DNA of 64,000 nt from an uncultured Collinsella sp. (GCA_902489775.1 CABUBH010000004.1:8042-72041); one strand, 5' to 3'; positions 9,176 through 17,794 are shown, counted from the stretch's first letter. The notes: a model not told the origin generated them from the sequence alone. A program made the numbers and translations.

Positions 9176-9802
9176 TTGAGAGTCGCCGAGCGCAATGCAG
9201 TGATTCCCTTCATGAACGGCGACTTTACCCAATGGGATCTATATCTGGCATCCTCCTCTGAGTATGCGATGAGACTGATAGACGGATTCATCTCCATGCT
9301 CGAGTCGAGGAATCTTGTTTGCGTCGCCCAGCTTCTCCGCGCACAGGTTGGAGTCTGCCTGCGGACATTCGCATTATTCGCCGCTGAAGACCAGGATGAC
9401 TTTCTCAAGCAGGTGTTTCAAGGTGTGCCTGTGAACAAGCTGAAAGATTTCTCGGGTGAGAAGATGTCCGATGGAAGACTTCAAGACTTACTCGAGAAGT
9501 TCGATCCAAAGGTAAAAGATGTATACAAGGTGACGTCTGGATTCGTCCACTTCTCCATTGATATTCTGCCGAGCATGGGTGTGCCTGGGGAGGGCTATGA
9601 GGTCGAGTTTAATTTTGGAGCCGAGCCCAACGAGAGAAACAATGTGCCTCTCGTGGAATGCGGCAAGGCGTTCTGCCACTATGTCGACCTGCATCTCCAG
9701 ATGCTCCATAAGGTGATTGCTTCGGATGAATGGTATGCCGATCGATTCCGTATCGATTCCGATGGTCCTGCAGACGAGGCCTCGAAAAGCGAGAAGGTGT
9801 AG
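9176..9802 (+). CDS. Hypothetical protein, probably missing its true N-terminus
   Basis: The frame from a TTG at 9176 encodes 208 residues with no good ribosome site. Coding-like sequence continues upstream in the same frame (QEAEKIEQSLSALRVAERN), then a TAA at 9137, then LDSEQF behind a TTG at 9119 with a weak GGGGG. The simplest reading is a gene of 9119-9802 with one nonsense codon. The product is soluble and helical; RAQVGVCLRTFALF followed later by SGFVHFS recalls HEPN/DUF5677-like helical proteins, but I cannot place it firmly. Base composition is less GC-rich than the flanks, in keeping with transferred DNA. Confidence 0.5.
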   Translation: MRVAERNAVIPFMNGDFTQWDLYLASSSEYAMRLIDGFISMLESRNLVCVAQLLRAQVGVCLRTFALFAAEDQDDFLKQVFQGVPVNKLKDFSGEKMSDGRLQDLLEKFDPKVKDVYKVTSGFVHFSIDILPSMGVPGEGYEVEFNFGAEPNERNNVPLVECGKAFCHYVDLHLQMLHKVIASDEWYADRFRIDSDGPADEASKSEKV

Positions 9803-10075
9803 GTCGAACGCATTGACGCTGCCTTGACAGCATCCCGATATGATAACGAATGGGAGGTTCCCTGCGAAATGTGCGCCTCTGTATATTCTCGCTAGGACGC
9901 CCTCGACCGATAAGGCATCGTTGAGTTCAATTTGAGTTCAGCTCGGGTGCCTGAAATCGCCCAACTCTGATAAAAGGGGAGACGACGGTACACCACGTAG
10001 ACGAGAGGCTATGGAAGTGCACGATTTGATTATATTGGCGCGCTAAACCGCCCCGCTGCCCAACTTGAACTCCGC

Positions 10076-10320
10076 TCACGCGTGTATGGGGCTGCGAGAG
10101 GTAACGGCCTGCGGCCTCTTTGTGTGCTCGATGATATCTTCGAGCATGCCGGGCATGGCGGAGACATTCGCTGCAATCCAGCCGTGTTCAAGCGCCGTTT
10201 CGGATAGGAGCGAGAGGGGGCTGTCTTGCCCGTTTCCCTTGCACCCGTAAAGATGGTTGACAGTTTGGGGTCTCCCGGGTCTTTAGCTTTTACCGTGCTA
10301 GATGCCTCATGGAAACTGTT
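10076..10320 (-). pseudogene. Remnant of a Walker-type AAA ATPase, frameshifted
   Basis: Read on the minus strand, one frame gives DPGDPKLSTIFTGARETGKTA, containing a Walker A box at about 10228-10245. A different frame then gives LLSETALEHGWIAANVSAMP and GMLEDIIEHTKRPQ before a stop at 10076. Together they match the N-terminal third of the intact ATPase at 62256-63356 (SIFSGARGTGKTALM, ATRAESHGWIAV, ALPGMLEEI). The frame changes just after the Walker box and the Walker B and winged-helix parts are absent, so this is a decayed paralogue. Confidence 0.7.
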
Positions 10321-10325
10321 GGACT

Positions 10326-10827
10326 TTAATCAGACAGACCCAGCATGTCGTTTTCCTCCATGAGGACATCGGCTAAAACCGAAACACCTATGCTTGTTTA
10401 AGCAAACTTCCTGATAGTCGTGGAGCTGCTGTAGCCCGACATGCAGGACATCGCTCGGCTTAAACACCGGATGCCGCATCCGCGAAACGAGTTGCGGTGC
10501 ACCCTGTTCCAAAAGGTTGCCAAGTACCATGGCGTGAGCGTTGGGGTAGCCATCATTCAGCGTGGATACATCCGGATGCGCATAGATCCAGACGATTCCA
10601 ACGTTCTCGTATTTCCCGTGCAGGTAATCGAAGAGGGCAAGCGACGCCATACAGTTGCCGCCGACGGTCACGACTCTGTCGGGGTTTTCTGCCGTAAGCT
10701 TCCTCTGCGCATCCTGAATTCCCGCCAGGACTTCGTCCTCGGCACAGATGCGAACTGCCTCCCATTTCTCATGTCCAAGTTTTGGGACGCGTTTCGCAAT
10801 GCCGAGTGGGACCCCTGGACAGTCGGA
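10326..10827 (-). pseudogene. Arginase-family remnant lacking its 5' end
   Basis: Coding similarity starts right after the stop codon of the kinase gene and in its frame (CPGVPLGIAKRVPKLGHEKW), then VVTVGGNCMASL and VWIYAHPDVSTLNDGYPNAH, where ureohydrolases have GGDHS and DAHxD. The final segment (SIGVSVLADVLMEENDMLGL, stop at 10326) is in a second frame; the shift falls near 10390. The start codon and first segment are gone, and the metal-binding DAH reads YAH here. Non-functional remnant of an arginase/agmatinase-type hydrolase. Confidence 0.65.
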
Positions 10828-11967
10828 TCACGTGGTGGCCCCCTTTGAGAGGGTCACGAGCATGGTGGTCCCGTTCTCGGAACTTGCTTCGACCTCTACC
10901 GTGCCGCCGTGTAGGGCTGCAATCTCCCAAACAAGCGCTAGCCCGAGTCCTGCGCTGCCGTATGCCCTGCTGCGGGATTTATCTAGACGAAAGAACGGCT
11001 GGAAGATGCTCTCTCGGTACTGTTTGGGTATTCCCGGGCCCTCATCTTTGACTCGCAGGAGCACGTGGCTGTCGCTGTCGCTGATGGAGACGTTGACAGT
11101 CGAGCCGGGGCGGCTGTAACGGATGGCGTTTTCGACCAGATTGAACACCAGCCGATAGAGGAGCGTATCACTTCCGATTGTCAAAGCGTCTCCAGCACAA
11201 TTGAGGGCTATGCCCTTATTCTCGGCAAGTGGCGCAAGGTCGGTGAGGACCTCTTCGGACAAGGGACCGAGTTCAACATCGTCCTCGCAAGGAACGCTGC
11301 GGAGCTCACTCATCTCGAGTAATACCTTGGTCATTCGAGACATGCGCTCGGTTTGTTCTTGTAGCAGGCCGAGCAGCTCGGCTGTTTCGGGTTGCAAACC
11401 GGAGTGCTCGGAGATGAATAGTTCAATCTGTGCTTGCATAAGGGCGAGCGGGGTGCGCAGCTCGTGTGCGGCGTTGCCGGTAAACTGACGCTGTGCAGAG
11501 AACCCTTCGCCAAGACGGGCGATCATGTCGTTGAAAGAGGCGCTACATCGTTGTAGCTCGGTGGGCACACCTTCACTGAGTCTGATTTCGCTTAGGTTGT
11601 CAGGCTGCACACGCTCAACCTGGGCGGCAAAAGCTCGTAGCGGTTTGAGCGCACGGCCGCTCACAAAGTATGCCAGCACGCCGCCAAGGAGTGTGACTCC
11701 AGCCGTGATGCACCAGGCTGTCGTGCCAAAAGACTCTTGTGCGTCGTTTACGACGATCGTGACCTCGTCATCGAGGGTCGCTTTCGTTGGGTCGAACGCC
11801 TGGGGCGAATCTTCGCCGGCTGCGCTAAGGGCCGAGACGTCGCTGCCGATAGCATCCATGTAGCGCATGCCCGTATAGCCGACCAGGCAGTTCGTCAGCA
11901 CGCACGCAGCGCACGTGAGCAGTGCCGTCATAATCGTTATGCGCCATTGCAACGAAAGCCTTTTCAT
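10828..11967 (-). CDS. Sensor histidine kinase of a two-component system
   Basis: 379 residues. Two membrane helices (residues about 10-32 and 85-108) flank a short extracellular sensor of about 50 residues. A HAMP linker (GRALKPLRAFAAQVERV) follows, then the dimerisation/phosphoacceptor box NAAHELRTPLALM, and a HATPase domain with N box LVENAIRYS, G1 DEGPGIP, F box FFRLDKS and G2 GSAGLGLALVWE. Its start overlaps the stop of the response-regulator gene by 4 bp (ATGA), so the two are co-translated. The pair faces the redox genes at 12.7-14.8 kb, which may be its targets; the signal is unknown. Confidence 0.93.
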   Translation of the reverse strand: MKRLSLQWRITIMTALLTCAACVLTNCLVGYTGMRYMDAIGSDVSALSAAGEDSPQAFDPTKATLDDEVTIVVNDAQESFGTTAWCITAGVTLLGGVLAYFVSGRALKPLRAFAAQVERVQPDNLSEIRLSEGVPTELQRCSASFNDMIARLGEGFSAQRQFTGNAAHELRTPLALMQAQIELFISEHSGLQPETAELLGLLQEQTERMSRMTKVLLEMSELRSVPCEDDVELGPLSEEVLTDLAPLAENKGIALNCAGDALTIGSDTLLYRLVFNLVENAIRYSRPGSTVNVSISDSDSHVLLRVKDEGPGIPKQYRESIFQPFFRLDKSRSRAYGSAGLGLALVWEIAALHGGTVEVEASSENGTTMLVTLSKGATT

Positions 11968-12638
11968 TCGCTATCCTCCATAACGTAGCCCTCTCCAATC
12001 CGATTGCGAATCGGGTCGTATCCCAAAGCGATGCGTAGCTTTTTGCGGAGTGACGAGATATGAACGCGGGTCGCGTTGCTAAAGCTGTTCACGCTGCTAT
12101 CCCAAACGTGCTCGATAAGCTCCTCTTGACTTACCGGACGCCCCTGATTAAGCATCAGGTATTCCAAGATTCCCGTTTCCTTGCGCGTAAGAGATAAAGC
12201 CTCGCTGTCCACGGAAGCGATGCGCGCCTTGGTGTCAAAGCTGAGCTTTCCGCAGGTTAAAACTACGTCGCTTTGTGTAAAGCGTCTTAGGGTAAGGCTG
12301 CGGATCCTTGCCGCAAGCTCGTCCAGATGAAACGGCTTGGTGAGGTAATCGTTGGCGCCGGCATCGAGTCCGGCGACTTTATCTGATACTTCGCCACGTG
12401 CGGACAGAATCAGTACCTTAGTCTCGCAGTCAGTTTTCCTAAGTTCCCTGAGTACGGTCATGCCGTCGATGCGGGGAAGGTTGAGGTCGAGTACCACGAG
12501 GTCAAAGACTTCGACGCCCAGCAGGTCGAGCGCCTCCTGCCCGTCGTGGCAGCAGTCGACGCTGTACGCCAAGTTTCGCAAGCTGCGCGCGATTGCGTCA
12601 CACAGCGCCTGCTCGTCCTCGATGATCAAAATACGCAT
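11964..12638 (-). CDS. OmpR-family response regulator
   Basis: 224 residues from the ATG at 12638, which has AAGGAG 6 bases upstream. The receiver has acidic IEDE, phospho-acceptor Asp in LVVLDLNLPRIDG, and the switch residues LSA and KPF. The C-terminal winged helix (LSLTRKETGILEYLMLNQGR and the loop RNRIGEGYVM) is of the OmpR/PhoB type. It is the partner of the overlapping kinase gene and lies divergent to the CXXC micro-protein / 4Fe-4S operon across a 90-bp intergenic region that probably holds its binding site. Confidence 0.95.
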   Translation of the reverse strand: MRILIIEDEQALCDAIARSLRNLAYSVDCCHDGQEALDLLGVEVFDLVVLDLNLPRIDGMTVLRELRKTDCETKVLILSARGEVSDKVAGLDAGANDYLTKPFHLDELAARIRSLTLRRFTQSDVVLTCGKLSFDTKARIASVDSEALSLTRKETGILEYLMLNQGRPVSQEELIEHVWDSSVNSFSNATRVHISSLRKKLRIALGYDPIRNRIGEGYVMEDSE

Positions 12639-12728
12639 AACGGTCTCCTTGCACATTCCAAATCGCGCTTAACACGGATTTTATAGCCGATATGGTCCAA
12701 TGGTCGCGTAACGAAAGGAGTGGTCAGG

Positions 12729-12875
12729 TTGTTCAAAGCGGTAAAACCCGTGGTACAGGTCGCTTTGTTGATCGTCGGAATTGCCATGGTGTGCTTTGGC
12801 GTTATGCGTGGCGAGGCGGATGCCGTGCTGGCCAAAGCGATTAGGCTGTGCTTGGAGTGTATCGGAATTGGATAA
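12729..12875 (+). CDS. CD1871A-type CXXC micro-protein
   Basis: 48-residue protein starting at TTG 12729, with AAAGGAG 8 bases upstream. It has one membrane helix (VQVALLIVGIAMVCFGVMRG) and ends in IRLCLECIGIG, the CxxC tail of the small CD1871A family found beside membrane 4Fe-4S proteins in anaerobes. Its stop overlaps the start of the 4Fe-4S gene by 8 bp. A role in thiol/electron transfer with its neighbour is inferred from context. It is easily missed because of its size and TTG start. Confidence 0.8.
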   Translation: MFKAVKPVVQVALLIVGIAMVCFGVMRGEADAVLAKAIRLCLECIGIG

Positions 12876-13770
12876 AAGAGAAAACACTGCGTCGCATGTT
12901 TTGGCTCGATTTCGCGGATTCATTCAGGCGGCGGCGACGCTCGTCACCAACATTCACCTGCCAAACTTTGCCAAAGGCGGCATCTATCAGGGCGCGGGAA
13001 AAACCGTCTGCGTGCCTGGACTTAACTGCTATTCGTGCCCCGCGGCATCGGGTGCGTGCCCCATCGGGTCGTTCCAGTCGGTAGTAGGTTCATCCAAGTT
13101 CAACTTTTCTTACTATGTTACCGGTACGCTCATTTTGCTCGGCGTGCTGCTGGGACGCTTTGTATGCGGCTTTCTGTGCCCGTTTGGCTGGCTGCAGGAG
13201 CTGCTTCATAAGATTCCCGGCAAAAAGCTTTCGACAAAAAAGCTCAAGCCGCTCACGTACATCAAGTACGTCGTGTTGCTGTTTGCCGTGGTGCTGCTAC
13301 CCGTCTTGGTGGTTAACGACGTGGGCATGGGCGACCCGTTCTTTTGTAAGTACATCTGTCCGCAGGGTGTGCTCGAGGGCGCCATTCCGCTGGCCATTGC
13401 CAATGCCGGCATTCGATCTGCGTTGGGACAGCTCTTTACTTGGAAACTTGCCGTTCTCATTGCCGTGGTAGTGCTGAGTGTTTTGTTCTACCGCCCCTTC
13501 TGCAAATGGATTTGTCCACTCGGTGCATTCTATGCGCTTATGAATAGGGTGTCCCTACTGGGGATTCGGGTTGACGCATGCAAATGTGTCTCGTGCGGCA
13601 AGTGCTCAAAGGTTTGTCAGATGGACGTTGATGTGGTCCGCGCACCCAATCATGCCGAATGCATCCGGTGCGGAAAGTGCATCGGGGCCTGTCCCGTCGA
13701 TGCCATTAGCTATCGCTATGGCCTGGATGTGTCGGCGGAAAAGCTCCCCTTGACCGCCGATAAAAAGTAA
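12868..13770 (+). CDS. NapH/CcoG-like membrane 4Fe-4S binding protein
   Basis: 300 residues from TTG 12868 (GGAG about 11 bases upstream), overlapping the preceding gene. Membrane segments alternate with cysteine motifs facing one side: NCYSCP...GACPIG, FVCGFLCPFGWLQE, FCKYICPQG and FCKWICPLGAFY. Two classical ferredoxin 4Fe-4S motifs near the C-terminus follow (CKCVSCGKCSKVC and CIRCGKCIGACPVDA). This is the NapH-like electron-transfer fold, likely passing electrons across the membrane to the thioredoxin-fold lipoprotein encoded next (29 bp downstream). The physiological donor is unknown. Confidence 0.9.
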   Translation: MDKRENTASHVLARFRGFIQAAATLVTNIHLPNFAKGGIYQGAGKTVCVPGLNCYSCPAASGACPIGSFQSVVGSSKFNFSYYVTGTLILLGVLLGRFVCGFLCPFGWLQELLHKIPGKKLSTKKLKPLTYIKYVVLLFAVVLLPVLVVNDVGMGDPFFCKYICPQGVLEGAIPLAIANAGIRSALGQLFTWKLAVLIAVVVLSVLFYRPFCKWICPLGAFYALMNRVSLLGIRVDACKCVSCGKCSKVCQMDVDVVRAPNHAECIRCGKCIGACPVDAISYRYGLDVSAEKLPLTADKK

Positions 13771-13799
13771 ACAAGCTTCGACAAAACGGAGGAACGACT

Positions 13800-14771
13800 A
13801 TGAAGCTTTCTAAGATTGCGGCCCTGTTTATGGTGCCGGTGCTGGCCTTGTGTCTTGTGGCGTGCTCGGCACCTGGCGGCAATGCGAGCGAATCTGCGAG
13901 CTCCGATCCTAAGATCGCAGAACTCACTGCGCAGAAGCCGGCCAATGCCGACGAGGCCGCCGAGCTGTATGCGAAGCTCATGCAGAAGGAGAACGAGATC
14001 TTTTCGAGTGATAACGCGCTGTGGGAAAAGGTATTCAATGCGGCAAATAAAGACTCGGCAATGATTGAGGACGGCAGCAATTACGGCGATTTCCTGCTCA
14101 AGACCATCGACGGCGCCAAGGATGAGTTCACGGCGGATGAGCTCAAGACGCTCAAGGCCGGTGCACAGCAGATCAAGGAGATCGAGGACAAGCTCGAGAG
14201 CCTGGAGAAGGAGTTCCCCGGCTGTGGAAGCACGCCGAGTGCAGGCGAGAGCGTCGACGCTTCGACCGCTGGCATGACGGCTGGTGCCAATGCTTCGAAC
14301 GAGGCGACGAAGTTCCCCAGCTTTACGGGCAAGGACCTGGATGGCAACGACGTGAACAGCGACGAGCTGTTCTCTAAGAACAAGGTCACCGTCATGAACT
14401 TCTGGTTCACTACTTGCAAGCCGTGCGTGGGCGAGCTGGGCGATCTTGAGAAACTGAATCAGGAGCTTGCCGAGAAGGGCGGCCAGGTCGTGGGCGTCAA
14501 TTCCTTTACGCTCGATGGCAACAAGGGCGAGATTGCAGATGCCAAGGACGTGCTGAGCAAGAAGGGCGTGACGTATAAGAACATCTGGTTCAAGTCGGAT
14601 AGCGAGGCCGGTAAGTTCACGTCAAATTTGTTCTCGTTCCCGACAATGTATGTCATCGATCAGAATGGCAACATCGTAGGGGAGCCCATCGTGGGAGCCA
14701 TCAGCTCCGCCGAGCAGCGCGCTGCACTCAACAAACTTATCGACCAGGCGATTGCGAATAGCGGGCAATAA
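13800..14771 (+). CDS. TlpA/ResA-like thioredoxin-fold lipoprotein
   Basis: 323 residues, with GGAGG 6-7 bases before the ATG. Signal peptide with lipobox LVAC (Cys about residue 22). A helical region of about 130 residues with no known family follows. The C-terminal 150 residues form a thioredoxin fold with active site WFTTCKPC, the cis-Pro region SFPTMYVID and the usual final helix. It probably reduces or oxidises envelope thiols, supplied by the 4Fe-4S membrane protein of the same operon. The extra N-terminal domain is unusual for TlpA proteins. A terminator follows. Confidence 0.9.
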   Translation: MKLSKIAALFMVPVLALCLVACSAPGGNASESASSDPKIAELTAQKPANADEAAELYAKLMQKENEIFSSDNALWEKVFNAANKDSAMIEDGSNYGDFLLKTIDGAKDEFTADELKTLKAGAQQIKEIEDKLESLEKEFPGCGSTPSAGESVDASTAGMTAGANASNEATKFPSFTGKDLDGNDVNSDELFSKNKVTVMNFWFTTCKPCVGELGDLEKLNQELAEKGGQVVGVNSFTLDGNKGEIADAKDVLSKKGVTYKNIWFKSDSEAGKFTSNLFSFPTMYVIDQNGNIVGEPIVGAISSAEQRAALNKLIDQAIANSGQ

Positions 14772-14795
14772 ACAAGCTGAACTATGTATATTGAG

Positions 14796-14830
14796 GAGGT
14801 CTCGGGATCCCCGGGGCCTCTTTGATTTCG
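14796..14830 (+). terminator. Terminator of the redox operon
   Basis: An 11-bp stem (14796-14806 with 14810-14820, two G-U pairs) with a 3-nt loop is followed by TTTGATTT, 25 bases after the stop codon of the thioredoxin lipoprotein. Confidence 0.75.
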
Positions 14831-14964
14831 ATTCTTCGAGATCAAATCTGCTCTTGTTATGTTCTCGTTTCCAAGAAATGGGAGGCAGCTCATTTATATG
14901 CCGCCGTCCCTTTTCACCTGCATCTTTCCTGCTAGATTAAACCTAATGGGGAAAGGAGCCACAA

Positions 14965-15630
14965 ATGGACGGGATGCAAGATATCGTAAAGAAGTTTCCG
15001 TTTTGGGAGCATTTGTCTGACGACGAACGCGCTCTTGTTTTAGGGCAATCCGCCTTGCGCGCCTTTGATGCCGGACAGCTTATTGGCGGCAGCGACAGCT
15101 CTTGCACGGGCGTCTTCCTCATTGTCCACGGCGATATCCGCGTCAGCCTTCTTTCCGAGGAGGGCAAGGAGGTTACGCTGTTTCGGCTCGGTGAGGGAGA
15201 ATGCTGCGTCACCACCGCGTCGTGCGTTATTCGGCAAATCTCATTCGACACGCTCGTAACTGCGACACGAGAATCCACGCTCCTCGTTGTTCCTATTGGT
15301 GTTTGCGAGCATCTTGCCAACGTTAATATCCACGTCAAGGTTTTCATGCTCGAAGTAGAGGCGCAGCGCTACTCCCAGGTGGTTCGCGTGCTGCAGCAGA
15401 TGCTCTTCAGGCGCCTTGACCAGCGCGTTGCCGACTATCTGGTTGAGCGATGCCGGGCAGCGGAGTCGATGGAGCTCCGGATCACTCAAGACGAATTGGC
15501 GCGTGATATCAACTCTGCTCGCGAGGCGGTGACACGCGTGTTGCGTCGTCTTGCCGATGAGGGCCTTATCGAGGTGAAGCGCGGGCGCATCCTTGTTCTG
15601 GATGTCGACGGTTTGGCGCGCCTGCCGTAG
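14965..15630 (+). CDS. Crp/Fnr-family transcriptional regulator with conserved cysteines
   Basis: 221 residues, with AAAGGAG before the ATG. The cyclic-nucleotide-type beta roll (VFLIVHGDIRVSLLSEEGKE, LFRLGEGECCVTTASC) carries three cysteines in ECC-x5-C spacing. It is followed by the dimerisation helix and a Crp-type helix-turn-helix (ITQDELARDINSAREAVTRV, LRRLADEGLI). There is no N-terminal Fnr iron-sulfur cysteine cluster. Regulators of this kind often precede rhodanese/NADH-oxidase genes in anaerobes, as here, so a thiol or sulfane-sulfur sensor is a reasonable inference. Confidence 0.88.
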   Translation: MDGMQDIVKKFPFWEHLSDDERALVLGQSALRAFDAGQLIGGSDSSCTGVFLIVHGDIRVSLLSEEGKEVTLFRLGEGECCVTTASCVIRQISFDTLVTATRESTLLVVPIGVCEHLANVNIHVKVFMLEVEAQRYSQVVRVLQQMLFRRLDQRVADYLVERCRAAESMELRITQDELARDINSAREAVTRVLRRLADEGLIEVKRGRILVLDVDGLARLP

Positions 15631-15698
15631 CGATGACTTTGCTGTGGTGCCTATCCGCCCGCTGCTCGCTGCTTGCTCTCAAGAAAACCACCCATATG

Positions 15699-15711
15699 GT
15701 GACTTGGTCAC
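15699..15711 (+). promoter_or_regulatory. Crp/Fnr-type operator candidate before the rhodanese operon
   Basis: Perfect dyad GTGAC-TTG-GTCAC 69 bases before the rhodanese start. The half-site resembles the TGTGA core recognised by Crp-family helices. The regulator gene ends 70 bases upstream, so it is the natural candidate to bind here. Confidence 0.45.
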
Positions 15712-15779
15712 GGAACCGGCCTATGTCTTCCGGACATACTGGCATCAAGCGATAGGACAAGCGAGCAAAGGAGCTCATC

Positions 15780-16100
15780 ATGGGATTGTTTGATTTATTT
15801 GCTGGGGTGGATATCAACAAAGGTGTTGAGGAGTGCCAGGCGACCGAAGGCGCGGTATTGATTGATGTACGCGGCGCCGATGAGTATCGGCAGGGGCATA
15901 TCCCCGGGGCCGTCAACATTCCCCTCGATAGCATCGACCGCGTGCTTGCCGAATATCCAAAGAAGGACGCCCCGCTGTTTGTACATTGCTTGAGTGGTGC
16001 TCGTAGCGGTCGTGCCACGAGTTTTCTCCAGCGTGCAGGCTACAGCAACGTGAAGAACATTGGCGGAATCAATAGCTACGGTGGAAAGGTGGTGCGTTAA
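15780..16100 (+). CDS. Single-domain rhodanese (sulfurtransferase)
   Basis: 106 residues, with AAAGGAG before the ATG. Rhodanese fold with LIDVRGADEYRQGHIPGAVN and catalytic loop HCLSGARSG, whose Cys accepts the persulfide. It is cytoplasmic, with no signal peptide. It ends 2 bases before the CoA-disulfide-reductase fusion, so the two are co-translated and likely act together on low-molecular-weight persulfides. Confidence 0.93.
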   Translation: MGLFDLFAGVDINKGVEECQATEGAVLIDVRGADEYRQGHIPGAVNIPLDSIDRVLAEYPKKDAPLFVHCLSGARSGRATSFLQRAGYSNVKNIGGINSYGGKVVR

Positions 16101-16102
16101 CC

Positions 16103-17794
16103 ATGAAGGTGGTTATCGTGGGAGGCGTTGCCGGCGGCGCATCGGCCGCGGCGCGCTTGCGCAGGCTTGACGAGCAGGCGGAGATTGTTGTTTTCGAGCG
16201 CACGGGCTATGTGTCCTATGCCAATTGCGGATTGCCATACTTTATTGGCGGCGTGATTGAGGAGGAGTCTGCGCTCACGCTGCAATCGCCCGAGGGATTT
16301 TGGAATCGATTCCGCATTGCCGTGAAGACGAGTCATGAGGTGATCGCCATTCACCCCGATGTGCATGCGGTTGACGTCCGCAACCTGCTCACCGGCGAAG
16401 AATTTGTCGAGACATATGACAAGCTGATTCTTTCGCCTGGCGCGCACCCGATTCGCCCTGAGCTTCCGGGGATCGATTCGGATAAGATCTTCAGCTTGCG
16501 AACGGTCGAGGACACGCTGCATATCCATGACTATGCACAAGAGCATAGGCCGAAGAGCGCTGTGGTGATCGGCGGCGGTTTTATCGGCATCGAGACTGCC
16601 GAGAACCTGTGCGACCTGGGCCTTACGGTGACGCTTCTGCAGCGCCCTCGTCAACTAATGAACAACATGGATTACGATATGGCAACGCTGCTTCACACGG
16701 AAGTGCGCGAGCATGGCATTGACCTGCGACTTCGTGCCGACGTGACGGGTTTTGAAGAGGTCGATGGCCGTGTGGTCACTCATGTGGCGGGCGAAGATTC
16801 TATCGTGGCCGATATGGTGCTGCTCGCTATCGGCGTTGTCCCCGAGAGCCATTTGGCAAAGGAAGCTGGCATCGAGCTGGGCATCAAGGGCTCCATTGTG
16901 GTGAACGATCGCATGGAGACATCTGCTCTCGACGTATATGCCGTGGGCGATGCCGTGCGGGTCAAGCATCAGGTGACGGGCGAGGACGCAGTGATTTCCC
17001 TTGCGGGCCCCGCCAATAAACAGGGGCGTATCGTCGCCGATGTGATCTGTGGCCTAGACAGTCACTATCAGGGCTCGTTGGGCTCTTCGGTGATCAAGGT
17101 GTTCGACTTGACAGCTGCGAGCACGGGAATTTCTGTGAAAGCAGCGCGTGCGGCAGGTATTGATTGCGAGAGCGTTGTGCTGTCGCCCGGATCGCATGCG
17201 GGCTATTATCCCGAAGCGACGCCCATGACCATGAAAGTCGTGTTTGAGAGGGAAACCTTGCGTCTGCTGGGTGCGCAGATTGTGGGCGTCGATGGCGTCG
17301 ATAAACGCATCGACGTGCTGGCGACGGCAATCCAGGCCGGTATTCGGGCCGATAAGCTCAAGGATTTGGATTTGGCTTATGCGCCGCCATATTCTTCGGC
17401 AAAAGACCCGGTAAACATGGCTGGTTTTATGATCGAGAACGTTGACTCGGGCATCCTCAAGCAGTGGCATTGGGAACAGGAGCCTGATCTGCCGCGCGAC
17501 GGAAGCGTGCAGCTGCTCGATGTTCGCACGGTTGGCGAGTATGGTCGCGGTCATATCGACGGCTTTATGAACATCCCTGTTGATGACTTGCGCGCTCGCT
17601 TGGGGGAGTTTGACGTGGCAAAGCCTGTTTATGTTATTTGCCAAAGTGGTCTTCGCAGCTACATCGCTTGTCGCATTCTCGCTCAGCACGGTTTTGACTG
17701 CTATAACTTCTCGGGCGGTTATCGTTTCTTTGCTGCTGTGACCAAAGACCGTCGCGGTAGCGATAACGTGATGCCGTGTGGATTGGAGAAGTAG
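16103..17794 (+). CDS. CoA-disulfide reductase / rhodanese fusion (FAD-dependent pyridine nucleotide-disulfide oxidoreductase)
   Basis: 563 residues. Residues 1-450 form the CoADR/NADH-oxidase type flavoprotein: FAD site VIVGGVAGGASAAARLRR, the single redox Cys in SYANCGLPYF, NAD site VVIGGGFIGIETAENL, second FAD motif VYAVGDAV and a dimerisation domain. Residues 465-560 are a rhodanese domain with LLDVRTVGEYGRGHIDG and catalytic ICQSGLRS. Known fusions of this type reduce CoA disulfide or CoA persulfide with NAD(P)H. With the upstream rhodanese and Crp-like regulator it forms a sulfur/redox-stress operon. Confidence 0.92.
   Translation: MKVVIVGGVAGGASAAARLRRLDEQAEIVVFERTGYVSYANCGLPYFIGGVIEEESALTLQSPEGFWNRFRIAVKTSHEVIAIHPDVHAVDVRNLLTGEEFVETYDKLILSPGAHPIRPELPGIDSDKIFSLRTVEDTLHIHDYAQEHRPKSAVVIGGGFIGIETAENLCDLGLTVTLLQRPRQLMNNMDYDMATLLHTEVREHGIDLRLRADVTGFEEVDGRVVTHVAGEDSIVADMVLLAIGVVPESHLAKEAGIELGIKGSIVVNDRMETSALDVYAVGDAVRVKHQVTGEDAVISLAGPANKQGRIVADVICGLDSHYQGSLGSSVIKVFDLTAASTGISVKAARAAGIDCESVVLSPGSHAGYYPEATPMTMKVVFERETLRLLGAQIVGVDGVDKRIDVLATAIQAGIRADKLKDLDLAYAPPYSSAKDPVNMAGFMIENVDSGILKQWHWEQEPDLPRDGSVQLLDVRTVGEYGRGHIDGFMNIPVDDLRARLGEFDVAKPVYVICQSGLRSYIACRILAQHGFDCYNFSGGYRFFAAVTKDRRGSDNVMPCGLEK

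Noticed and set aside
10065..10250. Plus-strand 61-codon ORF
   Set aside because: It is the shadow of the minus-strand ATPase remnant; it has no ribosome site.
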